Origin: Loxodes magnus
Lineage: Eukaryota; Ciliophora; Karyorelictea; Loxodida; Loxodidae
NCBI GenBank assembly: GCA_946699065.1
Contig: CAMPDV010000140.1
Location: 372,001-436,000 of the forward strand
DNA length: 64,000 nt
Direction: 5' to 3'
Below the pieces are notes generated by a model, which was not told where the DNA came from, searched no databases, and saw only the letters and a program-made list of their open reading frames with translations. The position numbers and the translations under genes were made by a program. Positions 45,626-57,060 of the stretch are shown here, piece after piece (position 1 is the first letter of the stretch; each line of letters begins with the position of its first letter).

Positions 45626-46825
45626 AGATTGTAATGGACTATTTATTTTAGTATGTAAGAGACAGTTATAATTTCTTTAAGATCGTAACTATTTTAAACA
45701 ATAATGATTAGGAGGTAAATTTCATCATAAATCTATAGAGTGTATGAGTATTTAAAAATGACAAGGGGGTAAGATAATTTATATAAATTTAGGTTGTAAG
45801 TTTAAATTAAGTGTTTAAGTAATAAATTGAGAGTGAAAATGATCTTAATAATATATTAAACTTATAGCATTAAAACAATAAAATATTTATAAATTATTGT
45901 TAAGTTATAACCAAAGCTCTATTTTCTCTTTGATTAAAATTCTAGTTTTTAAAGTATAAGAATTACCTAAACTTTATCAGTGAATTTCTGAACGGTCTCT
46001 TTATAGACACTTAGGTGATATATCTTTTTTTAGTTTATGCCAACAGGTGTAATATACTATATGATCTCAGTTTTTAGTGCTTTTCAAAACAGAAAAATCT
46101 TTCAGCAAATTTCCTTTAAAATCTTAGAACTAATTCTGAATTCCTGTAAAATAAGAGATATAATAATCCAAAAATAAAATAAGTATTATTCTCATAATTA
46201 TATTATATAGTTAAAGCTGAAAATGAAAAGAGTAGAAATGCTTTTATAAAAGATAATATATTTTTGATTTATAAAAGCTTTGAAAATATAAAAATGAATA
46301 AAAAGTCAAAAAATGGTAAAAGAAGAAATATAAAAGTAAAAGTGTAAAATATATTGGACTGTAAAAGTATTTTAAGCTTAGTGAGTTAATAAAAATTATA
46401 ATTAAAAGGGAATTTTATTAAAAAATGAAAAAATTTGAAAATAGTAAAAATAAATTTAAAATATAAAAAAATACAGTAATATATAAAGATTTATAAAGTA
46501 AAAAATGAATTTAAATTAAAAGAGATTTGAAAAATCCAAAGAAAAATTCAAAAATTATTATAAAAATTAATTAAAATTTTAAAAAGAAACATATTTACAT
46601 TTTTTTTTATTATAAAAATTTTATAAATTAAAAAATGTTTTTTGTTTAAAAAATATTAAAAAAGTCTAATTCTCTATTAGCTCGTGAGTTAAACAATTTT
46701 AAAGTTTTAAGAATTAATTTTTTAATTTTATTTTTTGTTTTTGTTCAGCATTTTACACTACAAGAAATTTTTCGGATAGATAGATAATTTAGAGGTTATC
46801 AGTTGAATTCATTTGAAGTCAATAT
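45626..46825. other. AT-rich DNA
   Basis: Degenerate continuation of the repeat composition to about 45850, then very A-rich sequence. No gene recognised. Confidence 0.4.
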
Positions 46826-46829
46826 TATA

Positions 46830-47745
46830 CCCATTTAAATTGGGGAAAGAAAACCGTAATTTTTTTTCAATTTACACATACTTATATTTTTCTCTTTCAA
46901 ACTGCATAATTCTCACACTGTAGTTCAAACACAAGCTCATCTCGGTATTTCACCTTAGGTCACGGTTATATGCGACAAAGTATTTTAAGGTGAAGAAATA
47001 GAATTCTTATTACAGCTGAGAGCAAAACATCATTTTTTTAATCAATTTCAAAAAGTTTTTAGCCTTTTTCTTAAAGTGCTAAATCAATGTCTCTTTTTAT
47101 GTAGACAACTCCACGGTGTATCATCTAGTTAGTTCCTATTTTATCTTCTGAATTTCTATTTTCAGATTTAATTCTATTTTTTTACTTTGCTTGAAATTGG
47201 ACTTGCTCATGCTTATTTATAGGAAAAATTACTTTAAAGTTTGCTGCCTTAATTTATTAAAATTATATCCCTTTGCAGTAATTTATTATTAAGGTATCTG
47301 CCCAAACCCTGCATAAAATTTCATGTTACGCAAAATTGATGTCTATTTGAATGTTTAATTCCTATAAATTACTTGATAATATCAAAACAAATGAATGATA
47401 AAGGACATTCATCCTTCACAACTTCATTGTTGTAATGAAGTCATTTAATCATCAAAAAATAAGAAGAGTTTAAGATTATGTAGAAAGACTAAAGTGCTCG
47501 AATCAAAATTACGATATTTTTCTTATCCCAAGTTGTTGAAATTGTATTCTTCATACAATGTTATCAAACATATTCTCTACATCCATAAAAGTAGAAAGTA
47601 TCTTTGAATATTCTTTCCCTTCAGTTCAATAAAGTTAATCTATTTGTTATTACTCAAATTTAGTATATCATCAAGATTTTTAGAACTATTAATATATGTA
47701 TTTATTATCAATCTTTAAAGCAAAAAATATCAGAACTTGTAAGTT
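46830..47745 (-). mobile_element. Dead non-LTR reverse transcriptase (LINE ORF2 fragment)
   Basis: The minus strand contains the RT catalytic blocks in order: motif A as S-T-F-M-D-V-E-N-M-F-D-N-I-V-W-R-I-Q-F (about 47540-47610), compare F-x-D-x-x-x-A-F-D-x-V; motif B as V-V-K-D-E-C-P-L-S-F-I-C-F-D (about 47370-47420), compare G-x-x-Q-G-x-P-L-S-P-x-L-F; motif C as M-K-F-Y-A-G-F-G-Q-I (about 47300-47330) where active enzymes have F/Y-A-D-D. The two catalytic Asp of motif C are gone and blocks lie in different frames, so it cannot be active. Downstream sequence (K-S-N-F-K-Q-S-K-K-I-E-L-N-L) looks like the thumb region. It is on the same strand and downstream of the coiled-coil frame at 47950-49640, which might be its ORF1. 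Confidence 0.7.
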
Positions 47746-47949
47746 CTTTTTTTTCTGCTTTAACAAAAATCGTTTAATTTATTTAAATATCATCAGAATT
47801 ATAATTTCTAAATTATGCTTTACAAAATCTTCTTAGAAAATTAAAATTACTAAGAATACAATAATTTAATGCAAAATATCTCAAATCTGCCAAGATTTTT
47901 CATTCTCTCAAAATTATTTTAAAATAAATTGGTGTTTCATATAATTATA

Positions 47950-49640
47950 TTTTTATTCAATTATATCATTTTATTATAATATTTAAATTTTCTTTTTTAT
48001 CTTAATAACCTATAATTCTCCAAATTATTCTATCTAATAGTAATTTACTTCTTTTATGTTAAATTGTTTCTTTGTTGTCCACTATTTAGGGTCTATTTAA
48101 ACTAAATTCTTCTATTTTGTTCATTTTTTAGATTTTTAATTTATTTATCGTTAATATAATTCAACCTTCGGTCTAAAAGTAAAATTTGATTTATTAGTAT
48201 TTTCATTTCCTCTCCTTACTTCTTTCTGTCTTGCATTTAATTTCAAATCTTGTTTCTTTCTCCAAATTTTTACATCTCATGAATAGCAAATTCAGTAGTT
48301 CTTTCTTTCAATTTGAAGAAGTCGATTTTTCGTCAGATATTATTTCTTGTTCTTTTTTATCTTGGGTATTTCCGTTACAAATATCACAAAATAATGAAAT
48401 ATAGCATCTGTTTTTTGGTCTATGAAATTTTCTTTTTTATCTTTCTATTTCCAAAGGAATATCTTTAGAGTCTTTTGCAAATGTTCATACAATTTATTGG
48501 AGTCTTGTATCTAATTTTATTCAATTTTTATTGTCTTGATCTCTTATTATTCAAATATCATTCTCTAATCCCGTCATTCATTCATACTCTGACTTTAGCT
48601 CTTTTGTCTCCATATGGATTTTTCCATCATCTTTATGATTTATTAAATCTTTACCTATTTCGAATATTTCTTATATCTATATGTTTAAGTCCTCTTCGAG
48701 CTTTTTAATTTTTCGATGAATTGATATAATAACTTTATCTATTAAAGTTTCGTTTTTTCTATTTCAACTTTGTTTAGATCAAATGTATCAGAATCTATAT
48801 TGAAATTTCGTATTATAACTTCTTCTTTTATTTTTTATTTCTTTATTGTTGCTTTGGATGATCCAGTTGAGAGATCTCTTTTTAAATTTTCAATGGAAGT
48901 TCTGATAGTTGTGTAACTTTTATGATCTGAATTTTTTCTTTAGTTCTTCTTTATTCATTTAATTTTTGGATTGAAGAGGTTATATTTGCTAAAGTTAAAA
49001 CGTACTAAGAGAAAGTGCTTCTGATTTTCTCTCTGCTCGAAGAAGGAGTTAAAATAATATCTTCTTGATCCAACCATTTTTAGATTTTTATAAGTTTTTT
49101 AGTCTTTACCGACATATTAATCTTTTGTTGATGTTATATAGTTTCAAATATTTTATGTTATGCTATTTTTTTATTTTATTTTAATTTCAACGTAAATCCC
49201 TTTGTTGTTATATCTATAAATAAATTCTTTTATTCATTATTTTTTTAAATCCTTCACTGTTTATCCATTCATTTAATAATTATCATCATGATTTTATTTA
49301 TATTTCTTAAAATAACCTAGACATTTCTCACTTTGATGAATTTTAATTTTTGATCCTTATAATTTTAATTCATCTCATAAATTCTATTTTATAGGGATAT
49401 TTAATTAAAACAAATTTAATAATGCTTATTAGTATACCTTTACTAGAAATCATTACTTCTTCAGAAGATCCCGTTTTTAGATTAAATATTTACTAATTTA
49501 TTATTATCTTCACCCTCAAACCTATCTCTCCAACTGAGTCAATAATTGTTTCTATTTGAAAGATATTTGAGGTTTAAGTTTTAGTTCTTCTAAATATTGA
49601 GATTATGCTTCTTATTTTTTAGGAAGCATGTTCTTATAAT
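47950..49640 (-). CDS. Long coiled-coil protein, possibly ORF1 of the adjacent LINE
   Basis: From an ATG near 49630 the minus strand gives M-L-P-K-K-Q-E-A-Q-S-Q-Y-L-E-E-L-K-L, then continuous protein-like sequence through Q-K-W-L-D-Q-E-D-I-I-L-T-P-S-S-S-R (about 49070) and F-S-Q-Y-V-L-T-L-A-N-I-T-S-S-I. Later frames give K-S-E-Y-E-W-M-T-G-L-E-N-D-I-W-I-I and a Cys cluster (R-C-Y-I-S-L-F-C-D-I-C-N-G-N, about 48385-48430). Three or more frame changes are needed, by introns or decay. Pattern (coiled coil, W-I-I segment, Cys cluster, then RT downstream) would fit an older ORF1, but the Cys spacing is not CCHC. A host coiled-coil gene is the alternative. Confidence 0.4.
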
Positions 49641-50495
49641 TCAAACTTAAGTTAATCTATATATATTTATATACTTTACTTAGAAAATTTTATTTAAGTA
49701 GCTAGCTCTTATGATTGCTATTTTTCTATCTATTTATCATACAAAATTAATAAAATGCAAACTTTTTTAGTTTTACACTAATATTAGTTTATATGCTTTA
49801 TTAAACTCCAAATTGCTTCGCAAAACTATCTTCGCTTACTTTAACTTTTGGAAGATATACATATATTGATAGATTCTAGTTTAGTTACATTAACCAAAGC
49901 TAACCTTTTGTAAGTATTTACTTTTCATCTCTTGAACTTCCAAAGATCAAGAAACCTGTTTTCTATGTATCATCTAAAAGTTAAATATTTAAGATTTTGG
50001 AAGTGTAAGATTTTCATTAGGCTTTAAAAATTAAATCTATATTTCTACCAATTAATATTCTAAAGAATGACGGGAGTAATATTTTGAATGTATGATCATA
50101 TCACTAAAAAACATAAGATATCAATTTTGATCAAGTCCTTGAAAAAACACTTCTGGATGATTAGCTGAATTAGATAGACCTTAAAGTTTTTAATTATGGT
50201 GTTAGCATTATTTACTCATAATATTTCCTATTTGCTGAAATAATCAGCAGATTATCATTCTTGTGCCTATTAAGAGGTCATTCGAAGTAAGCAACTGGAG
50301 AGAATTTATTTTTCCTAGCAACATCAAAACTCATCCTTTTATTTTCACTTCTTATTTTATTATCTATCATACTTTATCAATTTCGCTTTTAATTCCTTTA
50401 AAAACTCTTAAATTTATTCAATTATTATTTTTGACTTATTCTGCTTTCTATTTTCTAAATGTTACATATTTTTCTATATTTTTCAACTTTATAAC
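49641..50495. other. AT-rich DNA, no gene recognised
   Basis: Both strands look low-complexity. The standard-code plus ORF at 50263-50511 is Phe/Ile/Leu-rich and has no TAA/TAG Gln, so I regard it as chance. Confidence 0.35.
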
Positions 50496-50499
50496 AGTA

Positions 50500-51560
50500 T
50501 ATTTTACATAATAAAATCCATTTTGCTATACAGCTTCACTAAAATTATCTCCATTTAGTTCCATTAAGTATATCATAGTCTAATATTGTATTTATCTATT
50601 TTTATCTTCATATAGTTATTACATATAACATACAGATTTTTTATTTCAAAGCTGTGCTTTGAATAATAACTATATTATAAATCCCAGAAACTAGCTCTAT
50701 ATCTTTTTAAAAGGCTTCTTTGTAAATTTTGCTTTAAAATTACTTAATATCTTAGATAAAATGTTTGACATAACTCCATAGCAAGAGTATCTATTCATCT
50801 CATTTTAAATGTATAATTCTTAAAATTCTTTAGCAGATTTGATTTTATCCCATAAGTAAATTTCTTTATCTAAATTCATAGCTTCAATATCAATACCTTC
50901 TACTTCAAATGGTAATATGAGAGTCTACTACTATGTCTTATTATTTGAAAAAAGATTGAAAAGTAATCTTTCTCTTCTTTGATAGTGATTTCTACAAAAT
51001 CATCAAACTATGAGTCAGGATAATCTTTCCCTATATTATTCCATAATTTTCCAAGTTAAACTAGGCTTAATTTTAAGTCTAAGGTAATTTATAGTTTAAA
51101 TATTAATAGTTGCCTTTCTTCCTCATTTTTTATGCAGTAGAACATCCAAAAGCTCGTACATCTACCTCATTATTTACTCATTTCAGAAATAAAGGCAACT
51201 TTGTGTTATTTTATAAGATCTTATATCAACTAATTAAATTAAAAGTTAGATGAATCATTTTATTATTAAAGCATTTCCTTATCCTAAAGAACCTTTTCCA
51301 TTCTTTTCTCCTCTAAGTCATTTAATCAAGCTATAGCACTTCTTAGTAAATTTTTTAATTATAACTCTTTGATATTAGTAAACTAACTCCAAGCTATTTA
51401 ACAACCAACTCTCTATAACTTATTTTTAAAGTTCAGCATTCATATTTCTATCCTACCAAAGATGCATTCAATTATATAATTAAATTAGCAAACACAAAGC
51501 ATAAATGAATATACTCTTAACTTTAATTTCTTAATATACTCATTCTAGATTTAAATTACT
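50500..51560 (-). CDS. Protein of unknown function, about 330-350 aa
   Basis: Clear minus-strand protein: S-A-I-A-W-L-N-D-L-E-E-K-R-M-E-K-V-L (about 51330), K-N-E-E-E-R-Q-L-L-I-F-K-L, N-N-I-G-K-D-Y-P-D-S-Q-F-D-D-F-V-E (about 51020), and P-F-E-V-E-G-I-D-I-E-A-M-N-L-D-K-E-I-Y (about 50900), ending Y-S-C-Y-G-V-M-S-N-I-L-S-K-I near 50770. Two frame changes imply short introns. TGA reads as Trp where tested. No motif recognised; acidic and helical. Start and stop are not fixed. Confidence 0.5.
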
Positions 51561-52430
51561 GCTAGATGTATTATACTTAAATAGCTTCTTACGATATAAA
51601 TTATTGAGGTAAATTAAATAAGTAAAAGAAGCTATAAATTTAAGTCTCTTTTGAAATACATTAAAACTGCTTTTCGTTAATTTTTATTTTTTTAATACTC
51701 TAAAATTAAATATTTTAGATATAGAGAAACTATGCAAGCTGCTTTATAATAATTTACTTATTATTGACAATTATCATACTAAGCTTCAAAAGTAAAGCTA
51801 TTTAAGATTGCTATGCCTAATTGCTAAACACTAAGAAAAGAAAGCTAGTTTAATATAAATTATGGTGCTAGCTATATAAGGAGGGAAGCTAGTTTATAAA
51901 TTCTTATTTTTTTACTATTTTGAGTTTGTAAACGAAATGAGATGATAGCATTTTATATATTCTGGTTAGCTTTCTTTTAGAATATCGATGAAAAGAGTAT
52001 GCTAAATTTACTAAAAAGTCCATGAGATGCTTTAAAAATAAGTAACGCTTATTTGAATATTAATGATCCTAGTTATAAATATAAAGCATTTTAGTAATTT
52101 TATGGACTATAAAGTGAATAGTAATAGTGAACTTTGATACTCTTTTTTATATTTTATGAATATAAAGCAAAAGTAAATTAAATCTCCAAAAGAATCTATT
52201 ATTCATATATCTCAAGATATCGTTATTCCTAGCTATTTATAAATAGTAAATTCCTTTTTAAAACTCGTTAAATGATATTTATTCTAAGAATATTAAAAAG
52301 ATTGTTTTAGACTTGAAATGTAATTATGAATATTCTAAGCTAAATTTGCTAGATATAACCTAGGATACTTATTTCCTTTTCTACTTTTAAAATAAATTAA
52401 CTGGGGAGAGTAAAAATGACTAATAGTGGG
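51561..52430. other. Unresolved, no gene recognised
   Basis: Mixed A/T-rich sequence between divergent coding blocks. Probably contains the 5' regions of both. No motif seen. Confidence 0.3.
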
Positions 52431-52435
52431 AGAAA

Positions 52436-53505
52436 TAAAAGTAACGCTCAAGTAGCAGCAAAAGTGAGGATTTGTATTTAAGAAGAGATAAAGTCGAAGA
52501 AGATTTTTCAATTAGTAAATAATTGGATAGAGTAGAAGACAAAGTATGCTGTAAGATAGAAAAACTCTTTCACACTCTGTATAATAGTAATTAAACACTG
52601 TCCAAAAAATTATTATAATTCTAGTCGCTAGCCTAAGTAAATAGTTTAATAAATGAAGCTAAATAAAATGATTTAACAGTGTGACTTAAAAAAAACTTAC
52701 ATAAACGCAAATTTTATGAGAAATGTAATAAATGTTACAATCAAAGGAATAACAGCAAGCAAAAGTGCTCTGTAAGACAGATCAGTTTGTCTATTCTAAG
52801 AATTGCTTGATTATAGAAAAACCTCCCATTCAGAAGTAAAATAAATAGAAGCAAATGCCACAATATAAGTTTTAAAAGTAATTTCTGCAAAATATTTATG
52901 GATTAAGTTTATGCTGAAGCGTCTTTATTCTAGCTCTAGTTAGCTTTATAATAGCAAAATAAATATTTTTCAATATCAACTAGCAATAATTACTGTAAAG
53001 GGAATATTGGCTGAATAATGCTAATGTGAATTTAACTTGACACATTAAAATAATAGTATCAAATAAAATCAAAGGAAATAGTACACAATTAAAACAAGGC
53101 TTTCTAAATATAACAGTAGAGAATGCTATTATAGGAAAAATTAAATTCACTACCTAAGTGAGAGTTGAGTAGAATGAATTTTTAGAAATAAATATTAAGA
53201 GTAATTGATTAATTAGCTAGAATTAAAAAAGAAGCAATAATTAATAACTTTTAGAGGAAGCTATAAAATTTTGTTTAAGTAGATGTGCTATTTAAGCAAG
53301 CCTGAATAAATATTTAAGTTTGTACATTTGTTGTAACTTTTTTATGAGATTATAGCTATTATAAATAAGAACTTTTTTCATTTAAAATTTCTTTTTGCTT
53401 CAGTATTATTAACTTTTGAATATCCAAATCTTTTTATTTTAATTTTTCTTAAAATTGCATACTCTTTTAGTCCTTTTCAATTTCTACTCCATTTATGAAA
53501 TATAA
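52436..53505 (+). other. Coding-like tract upstream of Kelch gene 1
   Basis: ATG at 52436 opens M-T-N-S-G-R-N-K-S-N-A-Q-V-A-A-K. Further on one frame has Y-E-K-C-N-K-C-Y-N-Q-R-N-N-S-K-Q-K-C (about 52720-52775), a Cys cluster that could be half of a zinc finger. Frames change repeatedly. It may be a 5' exon of the Kelch gene, a separate small zinc-binding protein or a relic. Confidence 0.3.
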
Positions 53506-53510
53506 TATGT

Positions 53511-55802
53511 ATGAAGTTTCGTCTCTCAATCCCTGTATTAACTATTAAGGGACTAAGTTAAATATAAAATCTATCAGAAAGCTAATAAACTATCCAGCTG
53601 GAAAAAGAATTAAAAGCTGAGTAATTTAATTGAAGTTCTAGTTAAAAACTTAATTGATCAAACCTAAGAAATATCGTTTCAAAATTGGAGTTGATTAAGA
53701 TGTAAAAAATTAAGTAAGAACTCAATTGAGAATATGAAATGAGTAAAGATTGCAAAACAAATTGTGGCTCATTGTAAATAAAATTAACTAAGATAGCACT
53801 ATCAGGCATTTTTACTAAAAGCTATATGCAACAAAACTATGAGATTAAAGATTTTGGAATACTAAAATCAAAAATATTCTTTAAGTACAAGAGCCTGAAA
53901 AAACCACTTTTATAAGATTATGAAATGAGGGATTCATAATTAAAGTTAAAGAAATGCTTAAAATAAGCTAAATGATGCCATTATGCTATTAGGAAAAGAA
54001 AAGTAAGCTAATGAAATGAAAGAGATTAAAATAGTAAACAGATAGGATTAATACCATCAAAATAAATGTAATTATAAATTAAAGTCAATAAATCGAAGAG
54101 TATTAAGACTAGATTGTTAAAACTTATCTTTCACATGAAAAGATAAAGTAAAGAGGCTTTTAAAAAGATAAATCTACTTTAATATCTTAAATGAAAAACT
54201 ATTAGCAAGATCACTGTACTAAAAAAGTAGAAATGAGGGTAGTTTCGTAAAAAGTCTTTAAAGATAATATTTCTATATCTGACTAACAAAGTAAAAAATT
54301 GCTTTTTATCTCTAATTCCTTGTAAGAATCATCTAAAGATTAAAAATCTTAAGGATTTTAGATCTTGCATTATTCCCATTTTTACAAAAAAAGATTCCGT
54401 ATATTATTGCTTTATAAGCTCAAGTTATTACTCTATCTTATCTGATATTAGATTTTAAGTTAGTGATGATAAGAGTTATTATCCATAGTTGCTATTTTAT
54501 TCTCATAGTAGTTCATTTCATTAATAATCCCAAAGCTAAGGTTAATTAACTTTCTCTATTAATATGTTTTTAAGCCTTCTAGTAAATCTCGCTTTCAATT
54601 AAGAAGGTAAAGGTAATACTTAAAAATCTAGCTTCATTAATAAGCTTCAATTTGCTAGTCACTTCCAACATAAGCAACGTTTGATTTCTAGATATGATAA
54701 AATTAATCTACAAGGAGTGATTCTAGTAGCTTATCAAGACTCTAGTTCATTCATATAGAAAAGAGAAAAACATAAAGATAGACAATAAGCTATAAAATTA
54801 AAAATAGAGAACTCTTAAGTAACTGTTTTCATAATTAAACTACATTAGCTTCATAAGGATGAAATAGAATTAATTTAAATGCTTAGTGAACAGAAATGCA
54901 TTTAAATTCTTTATCTTAGGAAACTGCTAAGAAAAGCCTATAATACTAACTAACTATTTTAGAAATTTGGAATAGGTTTAGTCCAATACGAAATATGCTC
55001 CAATATTAAAACACTTGCATATTTTCTAAATATCTATACTATCATCTCAAGCACTAATATCAAGAAAGGATATAACATTAGAAATAATAAATTTGAAGAG
55101 CAGCAAATAGATATAATAAAGACTGATTAAACTACTACCTTTATAGAATAAATTAACTAAAACACACTAGTACTATCAGGAGCTGTTGGTAGGGCCGATA
55201 AAAGATTTATAATATATAATTTGAATAGAACTGAGCGTTATGTAATGTAACACTATAGATATTTTCATAAAACGAAATACAATCAAAAGAAAGAAATTTA
55301 CATTATATCAGGACAAAAATTCTCAGGATGTAAATATAAAGATGTAGAAGAATGTGAAGTCTATGATATTAAAACGAAGAATTTCAGAAATATCAGTTAA
55401 ATCTATCTACCAGTAAATCTTTTTGGATGTGATATATGTGAAGAGAAGATATTTGTGTTTGGAGGATGAAATAACTAAAAAGGAGAATAGAGTTTAATAT
55501 AAATGTATGATTAAAGTAAGAATGAGTGAGTAGCGCTATAATAAAAAATTACAGGTGGAGTATAAAATTCAGCTATTTTTGTTCCTTAGCACAAATACTT
55601 TCTTATTTATTCTAACCTTAATTTATTGGATACTCAAGAATTCGATTTAAAAACAATCTAAGTCCAAGGCGAAAATTTTCCAAAGCTGTTTAATAATGAG
55701 TTTACATAGCCAGTTTTAAGTAGAAATGAAGTTTATTAATATAGAAGTGATAACTAGCTATTTAGTTACAACTTAAGCAGTAAAACCTGGAAAAGTCTGT
55801 GA
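53511..55802 (+). CDS. Kelch protein 1 (tandem paralogue), about 763 aa
   Basis: ATG 53511 to TGA 55800-55802 is one frame of 764 codons. The N-terminus has coiled-coil character (Q-L-E-K-E-L-K-A-E-Q; Q-K-I-K-Q-E-L-N-W-E-Y-E-M). The middle is basic and helical. From about residue 580 comes a Kelch propeller (I-Y-I-I-S-G-Q-K-F-S-G; I-F-V-F-G-G-W-N-N; Y-D-Q-S-K-N-E-W-V). TGA codes the Trp in G-G-W and N-E-W. About 310 C-terminal residues align with Kelch gene 2, and both end at a TGA at the same alignment column (W-K-S-L-stop, W-R-G-L-stop), which supports this stop. Before the propeller both share E-M-L-S-E-[QK]-K-C-I-Q-I. The frame upstream of 54462 is less certain. Function: probable scaffold or substrate-binding protein. 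Confidence 0.75.
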
Positions 55803-55879
55803 AAGATATATGAAATAACTATTAAAATTAAGCAATTTTAACTTAACTAAATAAACAATCTCTTTAGCAAAAATGATGA

Positions 55880-56600
55880 AAGAAATACGCAAAGTTTTCT
55901 ATCCTCCTTCTAAAAATAGAATCCGGATATTTAGTAAAAAAGAAACAATTTGGGAAGAAAAATATCCATACTCGTAAAACATCAGCAACGAAGTAGAAAC
56001 CAAGGAAGTAAACGAACTATGTAATGCATTAAGAAGTCAAAGAATTTAGCATTGAACAACTTGTAATGATAATTAGACTATAGTATAAAGTAAATAAGCT
56101 TAAGAAAGAAAATAAAAGCTAAAATATTGGCTTGACAAGAACAACGATGAAATTAAAATCCTTAATTTCGAAAGAGAAATGTAAACCTTTTGGAATATCT
56201 AGAAAGAATGTAGGTATTAATCTGAGCAACTATAAATTTGATTTCAAGAGTAGGAAAAACGAATTGAAAAGATAATGAAAACCGGAAATTTTGAAGTAGA
56301 TAAAATGGAAATAGAAAATCCCTAAAATTTGAGGAAATCAATTTAAACAGAGAAATATCAGATTATGTTATTATTGAAATTAAAAAAAACATTTGTGGAG
56401 GAAATGTACTGCTTTTCAGAAATTTAAGGAATAAACAAGGAAAATCAAGATTAAAAGATAGATTTAAAAAGGCTAAAATTTAGATCTGATGTAATAAAGA
56501 AGGTTAAATATAGACTGGAATTTAAATAAAAGAGATACCACAACTGGGGGAGAGATATGAGTTGAAAAGAAAAAATAACAAGAGTACTAGGGCTCACAAA
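55880..56600 (+). mobile_element. LINE ORF1 relic
   Basis: Starting 80 nt after Kelch gene 1. One frame gives F-S-I-E-Q-L-V-M-I-I-R-L-Q-Y-K-V-N-K-L-K-K-E-N, matching the ORF1 signature M-S-M-E-Q-L-I-K-V-V-L-N-L-Q-E-E-V-K-R-L. The next frame gives F-E-R-E-M-Q-T-F-W-N-I-Q-K-E-C-R and Q-E-K-R-I-E-K-I, matching Q-E-R-D-L-N-A-F-W-N-I and K-V-E-E-K-L. The frameshift between them and lack of a complete knuckle mark it as inactive. Confidence 0.55.
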
Positions 56601-57060
56601 AAGCTAGAATTTACAAACTCACAAACTTTTTTAACGATGAGCTGGATGGTATCGAAAACTCGTTAATTACAATATTTCCATGTAATAACGACTTGGGTGA
56701 CTACTCTTCTTTCTAAATTATTCTTAAAATCTCAAGAAGTTTGATAAAGCAAATTAATAAATAATGACAATGATTAATATTTATGATTAACTGTGAGAGC
56801 TTAAGAAAAGCTAAGCTCTAGTCATGCTACTTTCTCAGAAGAACCTCTTAATGGAAAAAAACAAGAATATTATAACTTCTAATTTCAGTAAACAGTGCAG
56901 AAATGAGTATAGAATGCAACTTCATAATCATAAATTACAAATCCTTATCAATTTCGAGAAACTTTCAGACATATCTTATTCTAAATTAGATCAAATTAAG
57001 GACCTCTCTAAGTTTAGAGATATAATCAAACACTTCAAAATCTAGCTCCCAACATTCTTT
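56601..57060 (+). CDS. Unknown coding fragment
   Basis: ATG at 56824 opens a frame with normal codon variety (M-L-L-S-Q-K-N-L-L-M-E-K-N-K-N; L-Q-I-L-I-N-F-E-K-L-S-D-I-S-Y-S-K-L-D-Q; L-S-K-F-R-D-I-I-K-H-F) that runs to about 57045 and beyond via TAG. It looks like real helical protein but has no motif and no clear partner exons. Possibly the 5' part of the next gene. Confidence 0.35.

Noticed and set aside
53580-53800. Standard genetic code reading of the window
   Set aside because: It would leave no gene longer than about 100 aa, while reassigned reading gives complete, homologous multidomain proteins.
54720-54960. Kinase N-lobe in Kelch protein 1 (A-I-K-L-K followed by an acidic helix)
   Set aside because: No glycine loop, HRD or DFG motif; the segment leads straight into the propeller and the resemblance is probably chance.
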